Origin: Pseudocercospora fijiensis CIRAD86
Taxonomy: Eukaryota; Ascomycota; Dothideomycetes; Mycosphaerellales; Mycosphaerellaceae
DNA length: 64,000 nt
Direction of reading: 5' to 3'
Assembly: GCF_000340215.1 (NCBI RefSeq)
Contig: NW_006921532.1
Coordinates: 4,167,126 to 4,231,125, forward strand
Each line of letters starts with the position of its first letter. Position 1 is the stretch's first letter. Made by a program: the position numbers and the translations under genes. This document shows positions 22,703 to 32,473 of this stretch, in pieces. The notes beneath the pieces are model-generated. The model made no database searches, was not told where the DNA came from, and worked only from the letters and a program-made list of their open reading frames with translations.

Positions 22703-23598
22703 ATGCCGGACATGTCCAGCAACGGGATTGCGCTTCTTTGCCACCTTTATCCGAAGAGTGCGCAGAAGAGGGAACGAGTGCAATGGCCTCTTGCTTGTGT
22801 CGACGATAGTACTTGCTGATGCGGAAATAGGTTCTCGAGCTGTTGAGAAGAGCGGCGCGAGAGTACTATCGAAAGCCTGAAGCACATTGCTCGACGTGGT
22901 GCTATTTCACGCCCTCACCGCCGAGAGTAGATCGTGGTCTGGTTATAGCAGGTCTGGAGATCTATGATAGAAAGTCTGCTTTGCAAGCACAGGTTGATGA
23001 TCCGGAGTATTTCCAAGCATATCATCAGACTGTCAAAGCCGAGGACTTGTATGCGAAGGATGAAGAACTTGTAAGTCCATCTAAAGAGTGATTGAATGTG
23101 AGACAAGAGTTGTTGTTGAGACTTCTGCTAGGTAGCTTGGTACCAAACGGGTGGCTTTCTCGCACGAGAACAGCATGGCACCCCGTTCGGCGGCTGCCTG
23201 ATCTTCTTGACCAAACTGGTCTGCAAAGATAGGGATAAGGTGCTCAAAGTCTTCGACGATTTTGTCCCGTTTGTGAGGGCCCAAGAACCAGAGATTCTCA
23301 CGTACGCATTGTTCATACGACCCAAAGCACCAAAGGAGATTCTGTTATTCGGTCGATGCAAAAACGAGGAAGCTGCGCATGCTCACAGTGTGACATCGCA
23401 ACACACCGCGGTTGTGTGAGTCTGCGACTCTTTCACATTCGCATTAGTTGCTTGACACTAATCGGTGATAGTGAAAAACTTGTCAAATTGCTGGAAAACG
23501 ATCTCGCAACATCAACATCGACGTGGCGTGAAGTAGACGACAGTTTTGTGTCAAAGCAGCCGGGAGGTACGCACGTCATGAAAGGTTCTAGGTTGTGA
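22703..23598 (+). CDS. Antibiotic-biosynthesis-monooxygenase (ABM) fold protein, two modules
   Basis: Four exons: 22703-22777, 22831-23070, 23132-23415, 23472-23598; total 241 residues, all joins in frame. Two ABM-like ferredoxin folds follow each other. Module 1 has GIALLCHLYPKSAQKRERVLE, cited in part, then HCSTWCYF and a DDPEYFQAYHQTV segment. Module 2 has IFLTKLVCKDRDKVLKVFDDF, EPEILTYALF and EKLVKLLEND. ABM proteins form dimeric alpha-beta barrels; some are cofactor-free monooxygenases, others bind haem or have no known reaction. Here the two halves would give a pseudo-dimer. No signal peptide, so cytosolic. The first intron donor is GTGCAA, weaker than the others. Ends convergently with the EthD gene. 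Confidence 0.82.
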
Positions 23599-23734
23599 AT
23601 GTGGGTAGTAGTTCAATAATTGAGAGCGATCAATTCCTTGAATATCAGCCCATCTTAAGCCATTGACACAATTGTTCCGACCAACGAGGTCTTCGTTCAA
23701 TCCCGCTGCCACTTCCGTACCCCAGACCCTCTCT

Positions 23735-24034
23735 CTAGGAAGTGAGAACAACCTCGCCAGCCATGATGACCGGGTCCTTGTTCGAAAAGTTTGGCACATC
23801 TCCAAGAACATCCTTTGCTTCTGGTCCGCTGGCCGCATCTTGGAACTGCTTGATATTGTCCCATTCAAGGGTCGCTTGTACCGAGTACGGAGAGTCGTCT
23901 GGGAACTTGACAACTTTCCATGACTTCAATCCGTACTTTGCCCATTTCTCCTGCACAAGCGGCATGTGTGTCGACTTGTAGTAGTCCATGTTGAAAGTGC
24001 CCCCGGCGGGGTAAACGACTGTGACACTTGCCAT
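23735..24034 (-). CDS. EthD-family small dimeric alpha-beta barrel protein
   Basis: A single 99-residue frame. The start MASVTVVYPAGGTFNMDYY and the following STHMPLVQEKW are the EthD hallmark (first beta strand, then the D-YY..TH.P helix), and the end GEVVL is the last strand. Bacterial EthD is required for ethyl tert-butyl ether degradation by an unknown action. Fungal members act as decarboxylases or dehydratases in polyketide pathways, or are uncharacterised. No introns or signal peptide. It converges with an ABM-fold gene 136 bases away. No polyketide synthase is present nearby. Confidence 0.85.
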   Translation of the reverse strand: MASVTVVYPAGGTFNMDYYKSTHMPLVQEKWAKYGLKSWKVVKFPDDSPYSVQATLEWDNIKQFQDAASGPEAKDVLGDVPNFSNKDPVIMAGEVVLTS

Positions 24035-24460
24035 GTTGTACAGCGGTTTGTGCTTTGCTGCTGGTCTTGGGATTTGCTTCGGACTGCATGGACGTTAGTT
24101 GCATCAAGACAAGCCTACGACACGGACCAACATACCTACGTTGTAAAACAAGGGTCAGAATGTTTATTGTCCTGTGTTAGCAAAGTGTCGACATGGACAA
24201 CGAAATATTTATATTCACCTCCAGGTAAACTCTTGCCCCTCTTCTACCTGGGGAGCGAGGCGCAAGTGGGGTCGGGTACGTCTTATCTCCAGGGATCAAC
24301 TGAGGCTCCTCGCGCCATATGGCCGAGGCCAATGCACAAAGAGAGCAGCGTAGCTCTGCTTGACTTGTATCCGACTGCTCAAGGATTGACTCCGAAGCTA
24401 CGACATCCAGATTCCAGACCTCGACTCGACTGTGTCTTTCCAAGCTTCCTTCAGCTTAGC
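24035..24460. other. EthD gene upstream region
   Basis: Promoter side of the EthD gene, running up to the TA target site of the following transposon. Nothing else recognised. Confidence 0.35.
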
Positions 24461-24462
24461 TA

Positions 24463-24507
24463 CTGGGTTTCTCGGGTTACGTGAGAATGCCAAGCCTCCG
24501 CAGAGCC
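24463..24507 (+). repeat. Left terminal inverted repeat of the Tc1-type element
   Basis: Begins CTGGGTTTCTCGGGTTACGT and matches the reverse complement of 27860-27903. The first 32 bases are identical; after that there are a few changes and one indel, and the match ends GCAGAGCC. Confidence 0.9.
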
Positions 24508-24661
24508 GCGCACCGCCATTTCTCAATATACCGTGTTGTCGCATTTTTAATGGTATAGAGCCCTCTGAGGTGTTGTTTGTCCATCTCTTGTAGCAATAGT
24601 GATACGTAGGAAGTCGCAAGGTAAGGCGCCGCCGGCGCGTCGTAATGGTTATAGTACTAAA

Positions 24662-25707
24662 ATGCCGCTAGCGACTAAGGTAAAGGTAAAGCAGCTATTC
24701 GAGGGCGGATTCAGCATTCAGGATATCTATAAGAAGTCCGGAGTCGCGGTTTCGACGCTATATCGATAGCGTGTAAATTATGACTTATTTAGCGAGTGTT
24801 ACTGCCTAATTCGAGGCAAATCGGGTCCGCAATTAGCGATAACGGCGGAGATACGTAAGGTAAGTAAACTAATAGAAAGTTAATGTTTCTGCTAAGTTGT
24901 AAGCGCTAGTAGCTAGAAGAATACTTAACTAATCGACCGGAGGCATACCTCGAAGAAATAGCTTACGAGCTATACGACAACTTCGGTATAATAGTGTCGC
25001 TAAAGACTATCTACCGCACCCTTACGAAGGTAATAAACTAGAGCCGTAAAGCCTCGCGCAAGATCGCCTTAGAGCGCAATACAAAGAATAGGGCGGTCTA
25101 GAGCGAGAAGTATAAAGATTAGCCTATCGAGAAGTTAGTGTTTATAGATAAGACTGCTTTAAATAAGAAGACTGTATACCGCAAATATAGATAGTCTCTA
25201 AAGGGTATAGATTGCTACGACTTCTAGTATGCGCAGCGACAGAAGAGGATGTTAGTATTACCGGCTCTAACTATTAATAGATACCTACCTTGCACTCTGT
25301 ATATAGAAGGAGCCGTAGATTAAGTTACATTCGATAACTAGCTCGAGAATGAGGTTTTACCTCTTCTTAAAGGTCGTAATATAATCTTTGTTATAGATAA
25401 CTACTTAATCTACTATAGCGACAACGTAGAAGATATTGTTACTTTAGCTAGCTACAGACTCGAGTATTTGCCGCTATACTTACTAGATCTCAATCTAATC
25501 GAATAGACCTTTAACGTACTTAAAATGTGGATAAAGAAGAACAAGGACCGATAGAAGGAATACGCTAACTTTGCTAACTTTCTTGTATAGGCACTAGACT
25601 ATATTGCTGGCATAGATGTGCGTAAACTCTTTGAACATAGCGGTTACAACGTTAATAGAGTTGAGCTAGATAATATATTACTTAGCTTCGACACTCTACT
25701 AGTATAG
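24662..25707 (+). pseudogene. RIP-killed DD34E (Tc1/IS630-type) transposase
   Basis: The start MPLATKVKVKQLFEGGFSIQ, cited up to the helix-turn-helix, begins at 24662. An intron (GTAAGTAAAC... near 24861) separates the DNA-binding part from the catalytic part. The DDE core is visible: FIDKTALNKKT (Asp at 25147), FVIDN (Asp at 25396) and DLNLIE (Glu at 25501), with exactly 34 residues between the second Asp and the Glu. The many in-frame stops (for example after IYRTLTKVIN and after NLIE) are TAG or TAA, as expected from CAG, CAA or TGG by RIP. Several active-site neighbours are also altered (Glu to Lys after the first Asp; His to Tyr expected after the second). Not functional. Confidence 0.85.
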
Positions 25708-25729
25708 CACTACACTACGTCTATAATAT

Positions 25730-25797
25730 ATTATAAAAATTGACAAGCTCCTTAAGAATATACATCTAAAGCTCCGTGTCAATTTTCTTATTATAAT
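25730..25797. repeat. Imperfect hairpin between the two convergent dead ORFs
   Basis: The left arm ATTATAAAAATTGACA pairs with the right arm TGTCAATTTTCTTATTATAAT around a roughly 30-base loop. It could be a shared 3' end signal or an internal terminus of an older element. Confidence 0.55.
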
Positions 25798-25849
25798 ATT
25801 GCAATGTAGTAGTATAAGAACGTAAGGGAGGCTACTAGGCGTAAAGCGG

Positions 25850-27773
25850 ATAGTCCCGCTTTGTATATACTGCGTACTTCCGGAAATTTCAGCGGAGATC
25901 TTAACAGCGACAACGGCGATTATAGCATATCTAGCGGAGGATAAATTAGGCCGTTAAGTCATCAATTTGGTAGTAAACTATTACTTAATCTCGCCTAATA
26001 AAAGCAGCCATTTCTCTATTATAAATGTCGTAATCGCCTTGCAAGCTAACCGCTCCTCTTAGCTAATTTCTACTTCTAAAAGCGCTTCAGGCTGTCTCTT
26101 ATAAAGCTATAGTCGCCTTTAAAGAAGCCTAGCTCCTTCTACATCTTTATCGACAGCGTATATATCTAATTACAATTATATCGTTCCTTTATAAAGTAAT
26201 CTTCTATCTTAACAAGCTACTTACTGTCTTCTGCTTCTAACTATTCCGGTTGCTTTGCTGCCTACTTAAAGAACTGTCGTAGAAGACTTCGTAGCGGCGT
26301 ACTAAGTATAGCAGCAACTCTAGTTAGAACAGGTGATTCTTACTAAGGTTGAGACTAAGACTAAGAAGCTAAAGTTAAGCTTGAACCTAGCTAGATATAC
26401 TGTTAATTAGCAAAGCTAGTAGCGAGGCTAAATACTGTCTTAAGAAGCTTAGAGTGATCAACCGGAGGTATAGGTATACCGCGATAAGGAGTATATAGAT
26501 TTAGAGGCTATAGTAAAGTAGGCTCCTTCTTCGGCTTGTCTCGTTTGTTCTTAGTAAACAACTTCATCTAATTAATAGCCTTCTAAGGCGGGTTCTTTAA
26601 TATAACGCCTTCTTCGCTAGCGATATAGGCTTCGCTCTAGAGCTTGAAAGAGTAGTTGCTAAGCTATAAATAATGCCTCTAGGTGTCCGGCAAGTTAGGC
26701 GGAAGATAGTACTATTTATTAATATTAGGACAGCCTACTATAAGGTATATATTGTCGGCTTTAATCTTAGCTGTTCGATTACCTCTAGTTGTACGCTTCT
26801 TAGCAATAAAAGCATTACTCTCGATAAGTTGCTAGTCGTTAGGCTTCAGCTTAGACTTCGGTAGAGCGATAGGAGGCGAGTCTTTAGCTATAGTAAAGAA
26901 CTCTATATCTATGCGGATAGTGCTAACATTCTTCGGATCGTTTCTATACTCAAATGCGGCTTTAAGGCCTTTCTCGTATATATCCGCTAAGGCAGTATTA
27001 GCTAAGAATCTAGCCGCTATAAGCAGTTACCTACCTAAGTTAAAGTTTTCTCTAAACTCGCTCTTCTTCGTTACTGTTTTAGTAGTAGCAACGACAAAGC
27101 GGTTACTAACAAACAACCCCTTCTTCTGCGCCTTATCGACGGCCTAGCGATAAGCATTATTACCGAAGCGAGTAGACTAGCTAGTGCGATCCTCGTTAAA
27201 CGATAAGACGAGGGTTTTGCCGGTATATAGGCGCTAGGTTTGCTTGTATTAGAAGATATTACGCTCATCGCTAGATTCAGTCTCTATATCGTCCTTATCT
27301 ATCTAAACACTATTAATTTTACGTTGCCGTAGCCGTAGCGCTAACTGCTTTCTTCTAGGTAAAGCCTTGCCTATCCGCGTTAACTTACCTTTATTAACTT
27401 GTCCGCTTATATTAACATCTACCGCCGTTAAGGCGTCCTTATTATCCTTCTGCTACTACGCGAAGCGCCGGTAAGCATTAGCATCGTTTGCTAGCGAGTC
27501 TATCAACTCTCGAAGCGCCTACGCTACGGTCTTCTTCTTCGTTACGCCCTTCCTTACTTTTGCGGCCTTCTTAGGCGACGACTCGCGTCTGTCGACAGCA
27601 TCCTTATACGCCGGCAACTCCTTCTCGACTGGCTTTCTCGATCGACTTATACGCTTCGCGTCTTCGGTAGGTGACTAGCCTCGCGGCATCTCGAAATACT
27701 ACTTTAGGAGGTAACTAGCACCGTAAAGAAATACCACACCTGCTAGCTCGGGCGGCAGCTGTATAACTATCAT
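25850..27773 (-). pseudogene. Second RIP-killed ORF in the Tc1-type element, family unknown
   Basis: Reading the minus strand from an ATG at 27773, a continuous frame can be followed for about 600 codons, interrupted by TAG and TAA codons of the kind RIP creates. The start reads MIVIQLPPELAGVVF. Later come a basic KKAAKVRKGVTKKK stretch, an acidic DKDDIETESSDERN stretch and TGKTLVLSFNEDRTS. I do not recognise the family. The long frame, coding-like residue mix and start near the right inverted repeat argue that it was a real accessory gene of the transposon. It might be a DNA-binding or regulatory partner, but that is a guess. Intron positions are not resolved. Confidence 0.5.
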
Positions 27774-27859
27774 CTTCTAGCGGTGTAGGGATACGATATA
27801 AGGTCTATTCAAGCATAAGAGGAGCATTCTACCTAGTAAAATACATGGGGAGGCGCTGA

Positions 27860-27903
27860 GGCTCTGCTATTCTTGGCATTCTCACGTAACCCGAGAAACC
27901 CAG
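27860..27903 (-). repeat. Right terminal inverted repeat of the Tc1-type element
   Basis: Mirror of the left end, closing with ACCCAG directly before the TA duplication. Confidence 0.9.
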
Positions 27904-28172
27904 TAAGCGCCTCACTGCTCGAATCTCCATGCCGAATGTTTCTTGGGAGAGTTCGCCGGCCTGTCTTTAGGAAAGCACATACGATCACGCTTGCTATCTC
28001 CATGTGTTGGGGCCAGTGATTGAGGTCATGATAGATACAGTAGGGTTTCACGTTCGGCAGCCATGCTGAGCAGCGATTGCCAGGTGACGACCCTTGCAGC
28101 CGGTCCGTGAGCCGTGAGCAGCGGGGTTGTTCCGCACTTGTTCGCATGAACATGAACTCTCCACAACTCAAG

Positions 28173-28816
28173 ATGGCAGAAAACGAGCGACCAGCATCGC
28201 CGACGCCTGAGGAGCGAGACCGTTTGGACAAGGAGGCAAAGGTCAAGGAGGAAGAGGAGCAGAGCAAGCTACCGTACAAATGGACACAGACTATCGGTGA
28301 CCTTGATCTGACGGCCATTGTGCCAGCCAACATCAAGGGCAAAGATCTGGATGTGAAGATCACGAAGACCAGCCTGAAGGCTGGCATCAAAGGCCAAGAG
28401 CCCATTATCGATGTATGAGTCTCTCTTCGTACTCATTCTCGGCAGACAGATGCTGACCTACATTCCAGGGTACCCTCCCACACGCCATTGTCGTTGATGA
28501 TTCTACCTGGACGCTCGAATCAGTCAAGACCGGCAAAGAGCTCTCCATCCATCTCGACAAACAGAACAAAATGGAATGGTGGGCACACGTCGTTACTTCC
28601 GCGCCCAAGATTGATACATCTAAGATTACGCCTGAGAACTCCAAGCTGAGTGACCTGGATGGCGAGACGCGGTCGATGGTTGAGAAGATGATGTACGATC
28701 AGCGACAGAAGGAGGCGGGAAAGCCTACGAGCGACGAGCAAAAGAAATTGGACATGCTGAAAAAGTTTCAGGAGCAGCACCCCGAGATGGACTTCAGCAA
28801 CGCGAAGATTAGCTGA
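28173..28816 (+). CDS. nudC: NudC (CS-domain nuclear distribution protein)
   Basis: Two exons, 28173-28412 and 28469-28816, give 195 residues, the normal size for fungal NudC. A charged helical leader ([18 protein letters not shown]) precedes the CS/p23-like domain ([19 protein letters not shown], cited in part, [14 protein letters not shown]). The conserved C-terminal tail is YDQRQKE followed by SDEQKK and [15 protein letters not shown]. NudC is an Hsp90-linked chaperone that supports dynein/LIS1 function and nuclear migration. I chose the third in-frame Met (28173) because it gives the family's usual short leader; Mets at 28146 and 28152 remain possible. Only about 270 bases right of the Tc1-type element. 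Confidence 0.92.
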
Positions 28817-29089
28817 GCCCGAAGGCACTTTTGGGGGCTTGTGCTGGATGTGCCCGCGAAAGATAAAGTGGGAGGAGGCAAAGTGGCAAGATACATGGAC
28901 TATGGAGATGCTATCAAAGCTGAGCTATAGATACTCTCGTGCGGAGCAGTCGAAATGAGACGTATATGCACGGTTAGATCAAAATCGAAAGTGGTGGCAG
29001 AGCATGACGCTTGCAGATTGAAGCTAGATGTTTTATTGTAGAAAGTGCATAGATCGCGACCTATCATAAGCCGTCCGGTCGAGTGCATT

Positions 29090-31452
29090 TTACATCATAT
29101 TCTGATACAACGAGAATGGCCACTCACGCGGCTCGGGCAAACTATTGGTGTTCTGCATCAAGTCCAAATTTTGGGGCACCTCGAACTCGTTCAAATCCAT
29201 CCCTCCTGACACCGTCGAAATCTCTTGCATGATGTTCTCCCAATCCATCCATTGGAGGTCGGCGCCTTGCGATGGCATAGCAGGCCATTGCGTATCCATC
29301 TCGGCATTCACAGATTCGGTGGTCGTCGTGCTGTGGTTCTGCACATGCAAAGGCTGCAGATTGGCTAGGTGTGACGCGATCGTGTCAGGCATCATGGCAT
29401 TATCTAGAGACAGACTCGACACATCCACTTCTGGCTGTGGTACTTTCGGCAGGCTTGTACTTTTCTTGTGGGTCTTGATGGCTGATTCTGAGATGCCGTC
29501 GCGGAACGCACTGGCCTTTCTATAAAGCTTTTCGACCGGCCGCCACAGTTTGCCATTGCGTGAATCAGCGACTTGCTTTGAATGGCGATCGTACGCTTTC
29601 TCGACATAAAGCCATGCCGTCTTGGCGAGTGGAGTGTCGCGGACAGAGCAGAGTCCTGCCAAGGCAACAGCGAGAGCGTGCCATTGCACCCAGACCATCC
29701 ATCGCCATTTTCCAGCCTCTGGATCGTCATATGTAGCTTCACTTGCCCGTAGGCTATCTACAGCCAGCTCAAGGACGAGAGGGCTATCGGCTCTTGGTGG
29801 TATGCCTGGTACAACGTCAGCGATGAATGATCGCGATGGTTTGCTGGCAACTTTGAAACGACGGCAGGCTCACAAAATCCTCTTACAATCACGTACTCCT
29901 TTCAGCAGAAAGGAATTCCTATATCTGAGGGTACAGAGATGCCATAGAGTTTACTTACTGGATATGTGTTTTTGCAGCGGTCTCACCGCTCTCAGCATGC
30001 TCGAAGCAGCCATGGAGGTGCCAACGGCGTGGATGAACCTATGAAAAGGCTTTGAAAGGTCGCAGAATAGCAAATACTTTTCGCGCAGCTCGTTGCCCAG
30101 ATTGCGAGCTAATTCGAGCCGTTGTTGCCATGTCTCGCCTTTGGGAGTATGCTCCGGCGCAAGAAGCTGCATAGTCACTCTAGTGGCCAGATGAGCCATC
30201 AAATTGAAGCTCATATCGCTCATGCCTGTCTCTCCATCAGGGATGTAGGGGGAGTTCGCGTCAAAGTCGTCCTCGTAGACGTTGTTTGGCAGAGCCGTGG
30301 TAAATGATGTGGGTGGGATGAGGACTTCAGTTCCCCTGTCCGATGCTGCAAACGCGTCAAGCACTCGGATTTGGTGCCACAGTCGTCTTCTCATCTCTTG
30401 CTCAAACGGGGTGTGGCTAGCGTTCTCGTGATGAAGATTCAAGCCTTGCGCAAGCCTCATGATTAAGCCGGTCATTGTCCACGGACGCCGGCTAGAATCT
30501 GTAATGCGAGAAGCGGCAACGTGCCTGTAGCGTTGCCAAATCTGTTGTTACCATCACATCGGCCAAAGTCAGGGCTGCATCACAATGTCTTCGATACAAT
30601 CGAAGAAGTTCTGACCGGGCAGTGCTGAAACGAGCTGCACATTCATCATCTCGAAGCGTTGTCACTGCTGCGAACCATATTGCTGTCTTGAGCGCCCGAT
30701 TCGGTGCAGAGTTGGCAGGCCGTCCACAATACGGCATGTCGTGGTACAAGAATGATTCCACAGTGGGTCTATGAAGAAGCTTGAAGACGGGGTCAACGTT
30801 GGTGAGATAAATTCTGTACAGCTCTTCGGCCATCAGAGACGCCGGCTCAGGTAAAGCTCCTGGTATCACGTATATTGCACCAGGGGGACAGATCATTAGG
30901 TCATGTGTCAGCGTATAGTCGTCGGTCCGTTGGAGTCCACCTTGTGCTTCAGGCAACGAAGCCGCCTCATCGTCGGATCCATCCTCGTCAAGTGCGTCCC
31001 GCAGAGCTTGGACCTCGTTCGTCAAAGTAGACCAGAACGGACTGCTATCTTCCACGACCGGTGAGCCATGGGTACTGGTAGCCACATGAGGAGTTCTAGG
31101 CGGAGCAACAGCGTCCATGTCAACTAGTCCTACTTCGCCGCTGAGGCTTTCGACCAGGCTCTCAAGCTTCGTTATGCGATTCCGCAATTCTGAGTCCACT
31201 GCACGCTTCCCAGGATGACGCACTCGTGGCTTTCTTGTCGACGCTTCGCAAACAAGGCTTGATCGAAGACATTGACCACATGGGAAAATTCTATCACATC
31301 TACGGGAGTTAATCAGCAAGGTCCGCAAATTCTGTGCCATTGGACTGAGATCTCACCTACTTGATCTTCTTCCGTTGGCAGGCCTGGCATGCTAAGCGTA
31401 TGTGTTGTGTTGCGCCCTCGCCACGGCCTTGCGATTCGATCATCTCTGCCAT
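29090..31452 (-). CDS. Zn2Cys6 fungal transcription factor with apparent frameshift
   Basis: Exons read as 31361-31452, about 30530-31299, 29959 to about 30530, and 29090-29805. The Zn2Cys6 cluster is split by intron 1: CQACQRKKIKC joined to DRIFPCGQC and LRSSLVC, with the usual C2-C6 spacing. Next come a coiled linker (LRNRITKLESLVESL) and a fungal_trans middle-homology domain (YRIYLTNVDPVFKLLH, DLATLQ, RRPWTMTGLIMRLAQGLNLH, MRRRLWHQIRVLD). A C-terminal WRWMVWVQWHALAVALAGLC segment follows. Between DLATLQ and HVAASRITDSSRR the frame slips by one base near 30521-30534. No intron with acceptable borders explains it without deleting conserved sequence. The gene is therefore either a recent pseudogene or carries a base error. 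Target genes unknown. Confidence 0.78.
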
Positions 31453-31949
31453 GGCGTGTGAATGGTAGTTACATCAGCTTGTGAGAGCACAAGAATGTGA
31501 ATGTGACAATGCTGGAGACAGGAGTGTGCGGCAAGTTTCGCCAACAATGTGTATGGACAGCGATGTAGGCTTTCGAAAGGACATCTTGTTTCAAGTCAGA
31601 TGCAGTGCTCAGCGTGTGTTGCATGCCACGAATTCCCTGGCAATATTGATGGTTGTCTACCGGCTGGGGGATCCGCAGCAGGAGCGATTCTACAGCAGCT
31701 GCGCCCCGTTCGGACTTCGCAGCAGCAGCGTCGAGTAGACTCCAGGGTATTGATGTGCATTGCAAAGGATGTTGAGTCGGTAGGGAGTACACAATAACAG
31801 TACCCTTTCCATCTCCCACTTCCATCTCCATGTCATGTTATGTCATGTGTGATGACCTCGGCTGCGCGTGCTTTGGCGTGAGATTCGCGTCGCCGTTCAT
31901 TCACTCCGCCAACCCTATCTCCTACTCAGACCTGTTGACTACTCAAGAT
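31453..31949. other. Promoter side of the Zn2Cys6 gene
   Basis: Divergent intergenic region, left half. No recognised element apart from expected promoter sequence. Confidence 0.35.
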
Positions 31950-32340
31950 GATTAGTATAATAGCCTAGGCAGTAGCTTATACTGTACATGTAACAGCGTA
32001 CGGAATAGATAATACTTCTTACTGCTTATCTTATCTAAATATATTAGGATTTAATATATATTACTAGAAGAAATAAACAATTATTATTACTCCTATTTGC
32101 AAATATTAAGACTTTTAGTTGGAGTTCTATAGACTAAAAATGGCTTTAGTAGTTATAAGATTTAAATATTAGAATATATACTCTTAAATCTTTAGATTAA
32201 AGATATATTATTTTTTATATCGTAGTTAGATTCTATATACTTTGTATCATACGTCTAGGCATTATTATTATAGTAATTCTCTTTGTTATTCTGTTGTTAT
32301 AGAAAAGAATTTTGTGTATAATTCTTTTTAATAATCGCCT
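31950..32340. repeat. AT-rich RIP island in a divergent promoter region
   Basis: About 390 bases of TA- and TTAA-rich sequence with almost no CpA/TpG, bounded by normal sequence. No ends or coding relic identified. It ends about 130 bases before the start codon of the C3HC gene, so it may affect that gene's promoter. Confidence 0.6.
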
Positions 32341-32473
32341 GTGCTTTATGCAATCCCATTTTCGTCTGATCTCGAGATAGCCGCCAACCAGCTGAGTCTC
32401 GAGCTTCTTTGTTTCCGACACAACGACATGTGTGACATGACATTTACTATGCACCACGCCACGACTTGTGAAA

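Larger units (their letters stand above)
24463..27903. mobile_element. TA-flanked DNA transposon (Tc1/mariner superfamily), RIP-inactivated
   Basis: 3,441 bases bounded by inverted repeats of about 45 bases and flanked on both sides by TA (24461-24462 and 27904-27905), the target duplication of the Tc1/mariner/pogo superfamily. The inside is AT-rich with CpA and TpG depleted. The first and last 100-140 bases escaped RIP, which is why the ends still match. It carries a dead DD34E transposase on the plus strand and a second dead frame on the minus strand, converging on a hairpin near 25.76 kb. Confidence 0.85.

Noticed and set aside
24600..27800. A Starship-type giant element or its tyrosine recombinase
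   Set aside because: The ends are TA-flanked inverted repeats and the transposase has a DD34E core; no DUF3435-like recombinase could be recognised in the second ORF.
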